In this document: one piece after another, positions 35,079 through 43,939 of the stretch
How positions within the stretch are numbered: position 1 is the stretch's first letter
Layout of the letters: every line of letters begins with the position of its first letter
Source of the DNA: Pedobacter glucosidilyticus DSM 23534
GTDB lineage: Bacteria > Bacteroidota > Bacteroidia > Sphingobacteriales > Sphingobacteriaceae
Assembly: GCF_000425145.1 (NCBI RefSeq)
Contig: NZ_AULF01000011.1
Location: 1 to 64,000 of the forward strand
Reading direction: 5' to 3'
DNA: 64,000 nucleotides
Notes under the pieces: generated by a model
What the model was told of the DNA's origin: nothing
Database searches by the model: none
The model's input: the letters and a program-made list of their open reading frames with translations, nothing else
Translations under genes and position numbers: made by a program

Positions 35079-35728
35079 GAAAATATATAGCCGTCTTTCA
35101 TCGTGATTTTTCTATCAGACATTTCGGCTAATTCATCGTTATGGGTTACAATAATAAAAGTATGGTTAAATTGATCTCTCAAACTAAAAAACAGCTGATG
35201 CAATTCTTTAGCATTTGCAGAGTCTAGATTACCTGAAGGTTCATCAGCTAAAATTAAAGCTGGTTTATTAATTAAAGCCCTAGCAACAGCTACCCTTTGC
35301 TGCTCGCCTCCAGAAAGTGCTGCTGGTTTGTGGTTCGCCCTATCTTCCAATCCTAAAATAGCTAGTAGCTCTAAAGCCCTTTTCTCGGCCTCAGCTTTAC
35401 TGGTTTTAGCGATAAAAGCAGGTATACAAACATTTTCTAGAGCTGTAAACTCGGGTAAAAGATGGTGGAACTGAAAAATAAATCCAATATTTTTATTCCT
35501 AAAGCTACTTAAGGCTTTGGCATTTAATTGGTTTATAGCTATACCATCTATCTCTACAGAACCTTCATCAGCTTTATCTAAAGTTCCTATGATGTGTAAT
35601 AAAGTACTTTTTCCTGCCCCGGAAGCCCCTACTATACTTACAATTTCTCCTTTAGCTACTTGTATATCTACTCCTTTAAGGATTGATAACTCGCCAAATT
35701 TTCTTTTGATGGATTGCGCTTTAAGCAT
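35075..35728 (-). CDS. lolD: LolD-type ABC transporter ATP-binding protein
   Basis: The protein has 217 residues from the ATG at 35728; the frame extends two codons to a TTG. It has Walker [10 protein letters not shown] (about 35-43), the MacB/LolD-type Q-loop [18 protein letters not shown], signature [15 protein letters not shown] and Walker B ALILADEP. It belongs to the family that powers release of lipoproteins from the inner membrane or other MacB-like exporters. The membrane partners (LolC/E) are not adjacent. The ATP-grasp-like and HAD-like genes follow by overlap. Confidence 0.85.
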   Translation of the reverse strand: MLKAQSIKRKFGELSILKGVDIQVAKGEIVSIVGASGAGKSTLLHIIGTLDKADEGSVEIDGIAINQLNAKALSSFRNKNIGFIFQFHHLLPEFTALENVCIPAFIAKTSKAEAEKRALELLAILGLEDRANHKPAALSGGEQQRVAVARALINKPALILADEPSGNLDSANAKELHQLFFSLRDQFNHTFIIVTHNDELAEMSDRKITMKDGYIFS

Positions 35729-35904
35729 ATACAAAACTATAACTTTTTAGGCAGATGCCTAGTGCGATCAAAAATTCTGACATGCTTTATGCCAAAATGT
35801 TATCACCATAAATCATCAAAAAGAAAAGTGTTGAGCTTAAATCTCATTTATAAGTTAAAAAAAACCATAATTATCCAATTATTTTTCTATTTAGGTTTCA
35901 TTTA

Positions 35905-35912
35905 TAGCTTTG
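35905..35912 (+). promoter_or_regulatory. -7 element of sucC
   Basis: TAGCTTTG matches TAnnTTTG and lies 31 bases before the sucC ATG. No clear TTG -33 is seen. Confidence 0.5.
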
Positions 35913-35943
35913 TATTTGTATTTTCACGGCAAATTTTTATGAG

Positions 35944-37134
35944 ATGAACATTCACGAATATCAAGGCAAACAAATACTTAAAAGTTTTGGCGTACGTATC
36001 CAAGAAGGTATAGTAGCAGATACACCTGAACAAGCTGTTGAAGCAGCCAAAAAGTTAAAAGAAGATTTTGGTTCTGATTGGGTTGTGGTAAAAGCACAAA
36101 TTCATGCAGGCGGACGTGGTAAAGGCGGAGGTGTAAAGCTAGCTAAAAATTTAGATGAGGTTAAGCAAAGAGCTTCTGATATTATTGGAATGCAGTTGAT
36201 CACACCTCAAACCGGTGCCGAAGGGAAAAAAGTTAATAAAGTATTGATTGCTCAGGATGTTTATTACCCTGGAGAGTCTGAAACTAAAGAGTTTTATGTT
36301 TCTGTATTGTTAGATCGTTCTAGAGGTCGTAACATCATCATGTATTCTACCGAAGGTGGAATGGACATTGAAGAAGTGGCAGAACACACACCTCATTTAA
36401 TATTTAAAGAAGAAATAGACCCTAAAGTTGGCTTACAAGGTTTCCAAACTAGAAAAATTGCTTTCAATTTAGGTTTATCTGGAAATGCTTTTAAAGAGAT
36501 GACTAAATTCATCGCTGCTTTGTATAAAGCTTATGAAGCTACAGATTCTTCTATGTTTGAAATTAACCCGGTTTTAAAAACATCTGATGATAAAATTTTA
36601 GCTGTTGATGCTAAAGTGAACTTGGATGATAATGGTTTATTCCGCCATCCGGATTATGCGGCTATGCGTGATACTACAGAAGAAGACCCTACAGAGGTTG
36701 AAGCTTCTGAGTCTAATTTAAACTACGTTAAATTAGATGGTAACGTAGGTTGTATGGTTAATGGTGCTGGTTTAGCTATGGCTACAATGGATATCATTAA
36801 GATTGCTGGTGGCGAGCCTGCAAACTTCTTAGATGTTGGTGGTACCGCAAATGCTACTACAGTTAAAGCTGCTTTTAACATCATTTTGAAAGACCCTAAC
36901 GTTAAAGCTATCTTAATTAATATTTTTGGTGGTATTGTACGTTGTGATAGAGTTGCACAAGGTGTAATTGACGCCTATAAAGAAATTGGCGATATCCGCG
37001 TTCCAATTATTGTACGTTTACAAGGTACTAATGCAGAAGAAGCTAAAAAACTTATTGATGAATCTGGATTAAAAGTTTTCTCTGCTATTTTACTAAAAGA
37101 GGCTGCTGATTTAGTTTCTGAGGTATTAGCATAA
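35944..37134 (+). CDS. sucC: Succinyl-CoA synthetase (ADP-forming) beta subunit
   Basis: The 396-residue protein has the ATP-grasp CoA-ligase start MNIHEYQGKQILKSFGV, AQIHAGGRGKGGGVKLA, FEINPVLKT and the carboxy-terminal VGCMVNGAGLAMATMDIIK and FGGIVRCDRVAQGV segments. It acts in the TCA cycle, making ATP or GTP and succinate from succinyl-CoA. The alpha subunit sucD is not next to it, which is common in Bacteroidota. A terminator follows at 37161-37195. Confidence 0.98.
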   Translation: MNIHEYQGKQILKSFGVRIQEGIVADTPEQAVEAAKKLKEDFGSDWVVVKAQIHAGGRGKGGGVKLAKNLDEVKQRASDIIGMQLITPQTGAEGKKVNKVLIAQDVYYPGESETKEFYVSVLLDRSRGRNIIMYSTEGGMDIEEVAEHTPHLIFKEEIDPKVGLQGFQTRKIAFNLGLSGNAFKEMTKFIAALYKAYEATDSSMFEINPVLKTSDDKILAVDAKVNLDDNGLFRHPDYAAMRDTTEEDPTEVEASESNLNYVKLDGNVGCMVNGAGLAMATMDIIKIAGGEPANFLDVGGTANATTVKAAFNIILKDPNVKAILINIFGGIVRCDRVAQGVIDAYKEIGDIRVPIIVRLQGTNAEEAKKLIDESGLKVFSAILLKEAADLVSEVLA

Positions 37135-37160
37135 TAAGCTAAAAAATCACTATTTTAAGA

Positions 37161-37195
37161 AAGCCCCTATTGTTTATCAATAGAGGCTTTTTTAT
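37161..37195 (+). terminator. Intrinsic terminator after sucC
   Basis: AAGCCCCTATTG (37161-37172) pairs with CAATAGAGGCTT (37178-37189) with one mismatch, followed by a T-rich tail. Confidence 0.8.
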
Positions 37196-37269
37196 TTCTG
37201 TTTGAATCTATTTTATAGATTTTTGTACTGTGAGAAGTTACTTATGATGTCAATATTCTAATTAAAAAC

Positions 37270-37956
37270 TTAAGATTCAAATTTATATCCTACGCCTTTA
37301 ACAGTACTCACGTAATTATCTCCTAATTTTTCTCTTAACTTCCTGATGTGTACATCAATCGTTCTGTTGGTTACTACGACAGAATCTTCCCAGATATTTT
37401 TTAATATTACTTCACGGGTATATACTTTCCCAGGCTTTGATGCTAAAAGATATAAAAGTTCAAATTCTTTCTTTGCCAGAACTACCTTATTTCCATTTTG
37501 GTAAACTAAAAAAGACTCTCTATCGATTACTAAATCTCCAATTTCTACCTTATTTTCTACAACCTCATCGTTTTGCACATTTCTTCTTAAAATAGCATTG
37601 ATTCTACTGATAAGGGCTCTGGGCTTGATAGGTTTAGCGATATAATCATCTGCACCAACATTAAAGCCCGCAATTTCAGAATACTCCTCGCTTCTAGCTG
37701 TTAAAAAAACCATAAAAGTATTCTTAAACTCGGGCATAGAGCGCATAATTCTGCAAGCTTCTATACCATCCATCTTAGGCATCATGATGTCTAAAATGAT
37801 TAAATCTGGTAAATGTTTACGAGCCTCTGCTACTGCTTCTTGTCCGTTACTAGCCGTAATTACATGGTATCCTTCTTTACGTAAATTATATTCTATAAGC
37901 TCCAGAATATCCGGTTCATCATCTACAATTAAAATTTTTTGCTTGTTAACGTTCAT
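37270..37956 (-). CDS. OmpR/PhoB-type response regulator
   Basis: The 228-residue protein has a receiver domain with VDDEPD and phosphoacceptor Asp56 in LIILDIMMP. A winged-helix DNA-binding domain follows, with VLAKKEFELLYLLASKPGKV and TIDVHIRKLREKLG. No histidine kinase gene adjoins it. Terminal VKGVGYKFES is standard. It is likely a general stress or envelope regulator; targets are unknown. Confidence 0.93.
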   Translation of the reverse strand: MNVNKQKILIVDDEPDILELIEYNLRKEGYHVITASNGQEAVAEARKHLPDLIILDIMMPKMDGIEACRIMRSMPEFKNTFMVFLTARSEEYSEIAGFNVGADDYIAKPIKPRALISRINAILRRNVQNDEVVENKVEIGDLVIDRESFLVYQNGNKVVLAKKEFELLYLLASKPGKVYTREVILKNIWEDSVVVTNRTIDVHIRKLREKLGDNYVSTVKGVGYKFES

Positions 37957-38085
37957 GCTTTTTTATTTGTAGCTAATTTATGAGCTTAAGTGAATTTTTT
38001 AGTTAAGCCAATATTAACAAATTGTTAAAGTTCATACTATTTTAACAACAATTTGTTAGAAATCAAACTTAAAACTAAACATTTA

Positions 38086-39204
38086 TTATAAAGTTTTCTG
38101 CAAAAACGTCTCTAGTTCTTTTCCTCTAAGATTTTTGGCAATAATTTTTCCTTCCGGATTGATGAGAAAAGAAGCTGGTATTGCGTTAACATTATATAAA
38201 CGGGCATTTTCAGAATCCCACTGTTTCATTTCGGAGATATGTGTCCAATTGAGCTTATCAGCTTTAATAGCTTGTTGCCATTTATTTTTATCATCATCTA
38301 ACGAAAAACCAAGAACTGTAAAATTTTTACTTTTAAACTGTTGGTAAACTTTTACGATATTAGGATTCTCTTGCCTGCAAGGACCACACCAACTTGCCCA
38401 AAAATCTAACAACACGTATTTACCTTTAAAATCAGATAGTTTGATGATTTTTCCATCTGGAGTTTCAGCACTAACTTCTGGTGCTTGCTGGCCTATAGCG
38501 GTTTTACTAGCCATATCCATTTGTTGTGCAAAAGCTTGTACAGCTGGGTGGTTAGGAAAATTTGCTTTTGCTTCTTTACTATAAGCTATTAATTGTGATT
38601 CATAAGCTGTTGGATTAACTCCCATCATCACGTTGGCTGCAAAAAAAGCAGTTAAAGACTCTTTATGAGCTTCAATAAAATTATATGAATCTTTGAGGAA
38701 AGGTTTTGCTATTTCTTGAGATTTTACAGTATAATCTGCTATCAAGGAATCTTTTTTATTGGGGTTACCAGCAATCATCTTGCTATACTGCTCAGCCATC
38801 GTACCAGTTTTACTGGTAAATGTGGTGGTTATTTTATTGTAGGCAGTAATTTTTTCTGCTTCTTCAGAACCTTCTACCTGATATGCACCAGAATTGTCTC
38901 TTAAATTAGTTTTAAAATCTATTTCATCACCATTTGAAGCTATTAGCATGTAAGATTTATTACCTATCACTAACTGAAAAAAATCTGGATTTTCTGATTT
39001 ATATTTTAATTTAAACTCTTGGTTTTCATCAAAAAAAGTAGAATCTACGGGACTCATTTGCCCCATATTATTGCTTGCGTACAAATAGATTTTTTGTTCT
39101 TCTCCTTTATTTTTTACTGCACCGTTTATCACAAATTCGGTTTTGTTTTTACATGAAATAAAACCAATGGCCAAACACAAAAAAACTATAATTCCTTTAC
39201 CCAT
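38086..39204 (-). CDS. TlpA/ResA-type thioredoxin-like lipoprotein with DUF4369-like N-terminus
   Basis: The 372-residue lipoprotein has the lipobox FISC with Cys18. The N-terminal FVINGAVKNKGEEQKIYLYA is DUF4369-like, and the C-terminal thioredoxin domain has FWASWCGPCRQENP, with the redox pair CxxC. It reduces or oxidises envelope disulfides, or may act in cytochrome maturation. It starts 1 base inside the gatB stop, indicating co-transcription. The linkage to gatB is probably only operon convenience. Confidence 0.9.
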   Translation of the reverse strand: MGKGIIVFLCLAIGFISCKNKTEFVINGAVKNKGEEQKIYLYASNNMGQMSPVDSTFFDENQEFKLKYKSENPDFFQLVIGNKSYMLIASNGDEIDFKTNLRDNSGAYQVEGSEEAEKITAYNKITTTFTSKTGTMAEQYSKMIAGNPNKKDSLIADYTVKSQEIAKPFLKDSYNFIEAHKESLTAFFAANVMMGVNPTAYESQLIAYSKEAKANFPNHPAVQAFAQQMDMASKTAIGQQAPEVSAETPDGKIIKLSDFKGKYVLLDFWASWCGPCRQENPNIVKVYQQFKSKNFTVLGFSLDDDKNKWQQAIKADKLNWTHISEMKQWDSENARLYNVNAIPASFLINPEGKIIAKNLRGKELETFLQKTL

Positions 39205-40676
39205 TATCTTAAACTTTCTATTTTACTGATTAATAATTGATTTGCCTTCTTAGGGTCTATTTTACCTTTTGAAATTTTCATTATTTCGCCCATGAATAAT
39301 CCTAGAACGCCTTTTTTACCGTTATGGTATTCTTTTACTTTATCAGGAAATTTAGCTAAAGTAGCATCAATAAAACCTTCTAATTCATCTTGATTATCAT
39401 TGATGATTAAATTTAGTTCTTCTGCTAAATCCTGTACATCTTTATCAGCATGATGGATAACCGCTGGGAATAGTACATCTTTTGCTTGATTGTTATTTAG
39501 TTTACCGACTTCAACCAGATTTATGATAGCGGCAATTTTATCAGCGGCAACATTGAAATCAGAAAAGCTTAAGCCTTTATCATTTAAATATGATTTTATG
39601 GGGCCCATTACCCAATTAGAGGCTGCTTTACAATTTTCGCAACTATCTGTTATGGCTAAATAATAATCGGCCATAGCTTTTTCTGCTGTAATTACACGAG
39701 CATCATACTCAGGTAAATTCATCTCCTGTGTAAACTTAACAACCAATTGCTCTGGTAAAGCTGGCATTGCCGCTTCTATTTCTTGAATATAAGCCTCGCT
39801 TAATGATATGGGTAGTAAATCTGGCTCGGGGAAATAGCGGTAATCATTAGCCATTTCTTTAGAGCGTAAAGGTGTTGTGATACCTGTATTGGCATCAAAA
39901 TTTAAGGTATTTTGCTCTATCACGATCCCTTCTTCTATCAGTTCAATCTGACGTGTAATTTCATATTCTATTGCTTTTTGAACGTTTTTGATAGAATTTA
40001 GATTTTTAACTTCGCAACGTTTGCCTAAAACTGTTTCGCCTTTTAAGCGTACAGAAATATTGGCATCGCAACGCATAGAGCCTTCTTCCATATTACCATC
40101 GCAAATATCCAGGTAACGGACTAGTTTTCTTAGCTCTGTTAAGTAAGCGGCAGCTTCTTCACCAGAAGAAATCATAGGCTCGCTTACCACTTCTAGTAGC
40201 GGTACACCGGCTCGGTTTAAATCTATGTAAGAATATTTTGGATCTAAATCATGAATACTTTTACCAGCATCTTCTTCCATGTGGATACGGTTTAGTAAAA
40301 TATCTTTAGAGCTGCCATCTGGCAGGATAATCTTTAGCTTACCGCCTTTACAAATAGGTTGATTATCCTGAGTTGTTTGAAAGCCTTTTGGTAAATCGGC
40401 ATAGAAGTAGTTTTTTCTGTCAAAATAGTTAAAACGATTAATTTCAGACTGTATGGCCAAGCCAAGTTTTACTGCACTTTTTATCATAGCCTCATTGGTA
40501 TAAGGTAAAGCACCTGGCAAACCTAAAGAAACCGGACTGATATTGGTATTTGGTTCGTTTCCAAAACTTGCTGAATCTGAACAAAAAGCCTTAGACTTTG
40601 TAGATAACTGAACGTGAACCTCAAGGCCTATTACTGCCTCGTATTTATTTAAAATAGCTTCTGAAATAATCGTCAT
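39204..40676 (-). CDS. gatB: Asp-tRNA(Asn)/Glu-tRNA(Gln) amidotransferase subunit B
   Basis: The 490-residue protein has the GatB start YEAVIGLEVHVQLSTKSKAFC, then the SMRCDANISVR and YRYFPEPDLLP signatures and a C-terminal YqeY-like tail domain. It transfers amide to misacylated tRNA with GatA and GatC, which are not in this window. As asnS is present, the likely substrate is Glu-tRNA(Gln). A predicted promoter lies at 40715-40722. Confidence 0.98.
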   Translation of the reverse strand: MTIISEAILNKYEAVIGLEVHVQLSTKSKAFCSDSASFGNEPNTNISPVSLGLPGALPYTNEAMIKSAVKLGLAIQSEINRFNYFDRKNYFYADLPKGFQTTQDNQPICKGGKLKIILPDGSSKDILLNRIHMEEDAGKSIHDLDPKYSYIDLNRAGVPLLEVVSEPMISSGEEAAAYLTELRKLVRYLDICDGNMEEGSMRCDANISVRLKGETVLGKRCEVKNLNSIKNVQKAIEYEITRQIELIEEGIVIEQNTLNFDANTGITTPLRSKEMANDYRYFPEPDLLPISLSEAYIQEIEAAMPALPEQLVVKFTQEMNLPEYDARVITAEKAMADYYLAITDSCENCKAASNWVMGPIKSYLNDKGLSFSDFNVAADKIAAIINLVEVGKLNNNQAKDVLFPAVIHHADKDVQDLAEELNLIINDNQDELEGFIDATLAKFPDKVKEYHNGKKGVLGLFMGEIMKISKGKIDPKKANQLLISKIESLR

Positions 40677-40714
40677 TCTTATATTTAGCCTAAAAATTTA
40701 TGGGCACATTTCAC

Positions 40715-40722
40715 CAAATATA
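40715..40722 (-). promoter_or_regulatory. -7 element of gatB
   Basis: The minus strand reads TATATTTG, perfect TAnnTTTG, about 39 bases before the ATG at 40676. Confidence 0.5.
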
Positions 40723-40842
40723 ATTTAAAACATACATATCGCCATTTTTAAGATAAATTTTATGAATAATGTAAAATATTAACAGTATTTAAGCTCATTT
40801 TTAACATCATCTTAATACGAAGGTGTTAAATAAGTTTGTATG

Positions 40843-41316
40843 CTAATAAACTGCTTTATCTGTTAAAGCATTTAGAAAAGCTATAAGCTGTTTTTTTTCT
40901 GTTTCAGAGAGTTGAAGTTTATCTGGTGATAGGGTTTGATTTTCTAAAATAATCCCTAAGCCTGCCCCTCCTCCTTTATTATAAAAATCTATCACTTCAT
41001 CTAATGTTTGGTAAACTCCATTGTGCATATAAGGTGCGGTAAGCGCAATATTTCTTAATGATGGCGTTTTAAAAGCATGTTTCTGATGTGGAATTTTGTA
41101 CAGATTGTATTTGCCTAAATCTGCATCTATTTTGGCATTTATGGTATCTGTATTGGCAGGAACACCTAAAACCTCGCTTTCCATTTTCTCAAATAAAGGT
41201 GGTACAGCACCACTAAATAAAGGTAGAAAATGACAGCTGCCGCATTTACCTTTCCCCATAAAAAGGTTAAAACCAGCTAATTCTTGGGTGTTTAATGCAT
41301 CTTTTTCTCCCTGCAT
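40843..41316 (-). pseudogene. Cytochrome c peroxidase remnant, C-terminal part only
   Basis: The 157-residue frame starts in mid-protein (MQGEKDALNTQELAGFNLFMGKG). The heme motif CGSCH and the downstream HAFKTPSLRNIALTAPYMHNGVYQTLDEVIDFYNKGGG match the C-terminal domain of di-heme cytochrome c peroxidases/MauG proteins. The N-terminal domain with the other heme motif and the signal peptide, usually 200 or more residues, are absent. It is joined out of frame to an unrelated N-terminal fragment, so it is a truncated, probably non-functional gene. Confidence 0.85.
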
Positions 41317-41597
41317 ATAAATGCAGATTGTATTACTGCTCCTTGTGGGACAGTAACATTTGTAAATCTTATACCTATGGTTTGCTTTTTTGTACCATCG
41401 GTCATCAATTCCAAATCAGAACTTCCTAAATCCATTTGCCCAACAGTACCAGAGCCGCCTGCTACTGTTTCTCCTGCATCATCAGAACCTGCGGATGGCC
41501 TGAAAACCAAAGTTCTGTTAACTTGCGCATTAACCGAAATACTTAGGGCTAATAAAGCTGCACATTTTAATAAGGCGTATTTGTAAATTTTTCTCAT
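41292..41597 (-). pseudogene. N-terminal fragment of an exported protein fused to the peroxidase remnant
   Basis: The frame encodes 101 residues with an intact start and signal peptide (ALLKCAALLALSISVNAQ), then LVFRPSAGSDDAGETVAGGS...PQGAVIQSAFI, which resembles the first beta-strands of a larger DNRLRE- or phosphoesterase-associated domain. It ends abruptly as ICREKKMH with a stop, reading out of frame into the peroxidase fragment. The junction is near 41316-41320, where CTGCAT (41311-41316) is separated by ATAA from its complement ATGCAG. It appears to be half of a deletion scar. Confidence 0.75.
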
Positions 41598-41746
41598 ATC
41601 CTATGTTTTCAGCAAAAAAACATAGTTGATATTAGCCTAATTTAAACACACGATTATCAATGGTTAATCATTAAATCATCAGGAAGTTAATTATACCAAG
41701 CTATTGTTAAGTTTATATGATGAGTATCTTATTTAAAAAAATCAAA

Positions 41747-43276
41747 TTACTTGTTAAGCTTTCTTGCTTTTAATTGAGCGATGTATAAAGATTGCGGTTG
41801 TACATGTTGTCCTAAACTTTCCCATTCACCATCAGGCTTTCCTGCTAACCTACCTTCATATTTTTCTCCTACTAAACCTATACAATAGTTTTTACCAGAA
41901 ATCCATGGAGTTTGTACAGCTGCTCTTTTTACTTTACAATTCCAAATAACTTGAGTAGTGCCAACCCAACCATGTCCAGAACCCCAGTTGCCACGGTCAT
42001 GAATGTTTATTTCACCATCGGTTACAATGTTATCATATAAAGCACCGGCAGACCATCTGTGGTGTGGGCCAATATCTGCATGCGTATTAGATGCTTTACA
42101 ATTATAAAATACATTTGGGCCCATGGTTCTAGCACCACTTACATAATCATGTCTTCCTTCTGTAGTTTCGCAGTTTTTAACCAAATTAAAAGCACCATCA
42201 ACATTAAAACTATATCTTCTACCTCCGGTAATAACCGATTTTGGATCTAAACATTTAGCATCTGTTACGGTAACATATCTGGCATATCTATCAACATTTA
42301 CGCAAGAAGTAGCAAAGTATCTAGATGTAACATTTCTAACCCAGCCATTATCAATTTTATCAAATTCTATAGCTTTCCAAGAGTGCTCTTCATCCGTATC
42401 CGAAGCATATTCAGATTCAAATAATATATTTTCTACCCCTACTTCTTGTATTCTACCGGCGAAAGTAAATTTATAAACTTCTGCACCGCCATACTTTTTT
42501 TCTAATGGCATAACTATAGGTTGGTTAATATATATTTTATTGCCTTTGATGGCTGTAACGGCTCTCTCAAATGTTAAATTAAACCCTTTAGCATCCCATT
42601 GGATGGTACCTGGTCTTTCTATAATTTTATCCATTTGCAAGTCTTTAATCCAAGCATCGGTACCGGGTCTGTAAATGATAATTTCATCGCCAACTTTAAA
42701 ATTTTCTGGCTTTTCTACCTCCACATAAAACCTACCTACTGGCACATAATCTTCTATTAATGTAGTTCTTGTACCTTTTACTTCTCTGGGTACTCCATCG
42801 CCTGAAACTTGTACTAAAACACGCTTGTCTTTTCCTGTAGCTATCAATTTTGTTCCGTTAGCATCATTACCCTCACCTCTTAATACAATTCCGCTGGTTT
42901 TAATAGTGATGGCCCCTGGTATTTTATAAACTCCTTTTTTAAGTAGAATAGCACCTCTAAAACCATCTTTATCGGGCTTCATAGCCGCAACTTCATCTAT
43001 AGCTTTTTGGATAATTTCTTGGCTACTTCCATCGCCAGCAGGCGAAATGGTTTTAACTACTTTAACATTGGGGATTTCTTTATCTCCCATGTGGTAACCT
43101 ACCCTACTAAAATCAGGAATGATATTTCCTTGCTCATCGGGTTTAAAGGTTAGCGTTCCATCTTTATTTACAGTGTAAAACTTAGACTCTTTAAAATAAG
43201 TAAAAGAGAGTATCAATACACTTAATAATACTATACCAATTTTATATATTGGATGTTGAGCTTTAATGATTTTCAT
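41747..43276 (-). CDS. Right-handed beta-helix polysaccharide lyase/hydrolase-like protein, copy 1
   Basis: The 509-residue exported protein has a hydrophobic signal near residues 11-28. Its opening PDFSRVGYHMGDKEIPNVKVVKTISPAGDGSSQEIIQKAID resembles the start of pectate-lyase-superfamily (Pectate_lyase_3-like) beta-helices. Helix coils follow: GIVLRGEG, VGVENILFES, GWVRNVTSR and VFYNCKASNTHADIGPHH. It shares this layout with the 505-residue protein at 57766-59283. It ends the operon containing GH88, so lyase action on uronic-acid-containing glycan is plausible. Family is not assignable by eye. Confidence 0.75.
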   Translation of the reverse strand: MKIIKAQHPIYKIGIVLLSVLILSFTYFKESKFYTVNKDGTLTFKPDEQGNIIPDFSRVGYHMGDKEIPNVKVVKTISPAGDGSSQEIIQKAIDEVAAMKPDKDGFRGAILLKKGVYKIPGAITIKTSGIVLRGEGNDANGTKLIATGKDKRVLVQVSGDGVPREVKGTRTTLIEDYVPVGRFYVEVEKPENFKVGDEIIIYRPGTDAWIKDLQMDKIIERPGTIQWDAKGFNLTFERAVTAIKGNKIYINQPIVMPLEKKYGGAEVYKFTFAGRIQEVGVENILFESEYASDTDEEHSWKAIEFDKIDNGWVRNVTSRYFATSCVNVDRYARYVTVTDAKCLDPKSVITGGRRYSFNVDGAFNLVKNCETTEGRHDYVSGARTMGPNVFYNCKASNTHADIGPHHRWSAGALYDNIVTDGEINIHDRGNWGSGHGWVGTTQVIWNCKVKRAAVQTPWISGKNYCIGLVGEKYEGRLAGKPDGEWESLGQHVQPQSLYIAQLKARKLNK

Positions 43277-43291
43277 ATTATTGAGCTTTGT

Positions 43292-43930
43292 TTATTTCTT
43301 TAAAAGTGATTTAATTTTATCAATAATAGGTTGAGCTAATAACTCGTAACCTTGCTCTGTATAATGCACATTACCTGGTTTAGAATTAGCCGGATGCACC
43401 GTTAAAGATGTCTTGTAAAGATCTAAAACTTCAATTTTATTCTTTTTCATAACCTCTAATGCTACTTTATTGTACTGAGACGGAGATTCTACCTTTCTGC
43501 CAGCTGCATTTTCTGGCACTGTGGTGGTATTGATAAATACTAGGTTAGCTGTGGTTTCTTTTAATTTATCTACGATGATTTGTAAGTTTTTTTTATAATC
43601 CACTAAAGGAACACTGATTTTACCTTTTACCACATCATATTTGTTTGAAGAATCTCTGTGTACCATGTCATGCAAACCAAAATTAAAGGTAATCACATCC
43701 CACTCTCTATCTCCCAACCATTTTTCTATATTTTGTACACCTCTGGTAGTAGGACCTCCGTTACCGGGATTATGCTCTACATTAACACCAGTTAGTGCTT
43801 TTTGAATAAATGGTGTATATCCTATAGAGATAGAATCACCAATGATTAAAACATTTTTAGGTGTTTGAAAACTTGCCGCAACTAACGTCACAACAATTAA
43901 TAAAGCAGTTATACTTAAGTACTTTTTCAT
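43292..43930 (-). CDS. SGNH/GDSL-family hydrolase (short form)
   Basis: The 212-residue exported protein has a signal peptide and block I VLIIGDSISIGY, with the Ser nucleophile in GDS. Block III reads NFGLHDM with His in place of the usual Asn, and block V reads PGNVHYTEQGY with the His but no Asp at the DxxH position. These are a subgroup feature rather than proof of inactivity. It probably deacylates a glycan. It is between GH88 and the beta-helix gene, gaps of 9 and 15 bp. Confidence 0.8.
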   Translation of the reverse strand: MKKYLSITALLIVVTLVAASFQTPKNVLIIGDSISIGYTPFIQKALTGVNVEHNPGNGGPTTRGVQNIEKWLGDREWDVITFNFGLHDMVHRDSSNKYDVVKGKISVPLVDYKKNLQIIVDKLKETTANLVFINTTTVPENAAGRKVESPSQYNKVALEVMKKNKIEVLDLYKTSLTVHPANSKPGNVHYTEQGYELLAQPIIDKIKSLLKK

Positions 43931-43939
43931 ATCTGTTTC

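Noticed and set aside
36000-36300. Riboswitch or thermosensor in sucC or its leader
   Set aside because: Only a short ordinary leader with a -7 element is seen; no folded conserved motif.
43292-43930. Annotating the short SGNH protein as inactive
   Set aside because: The nucleophile Ser and the block V His are kept, and GLHD/GNVH variants may be normal in this subgroup.
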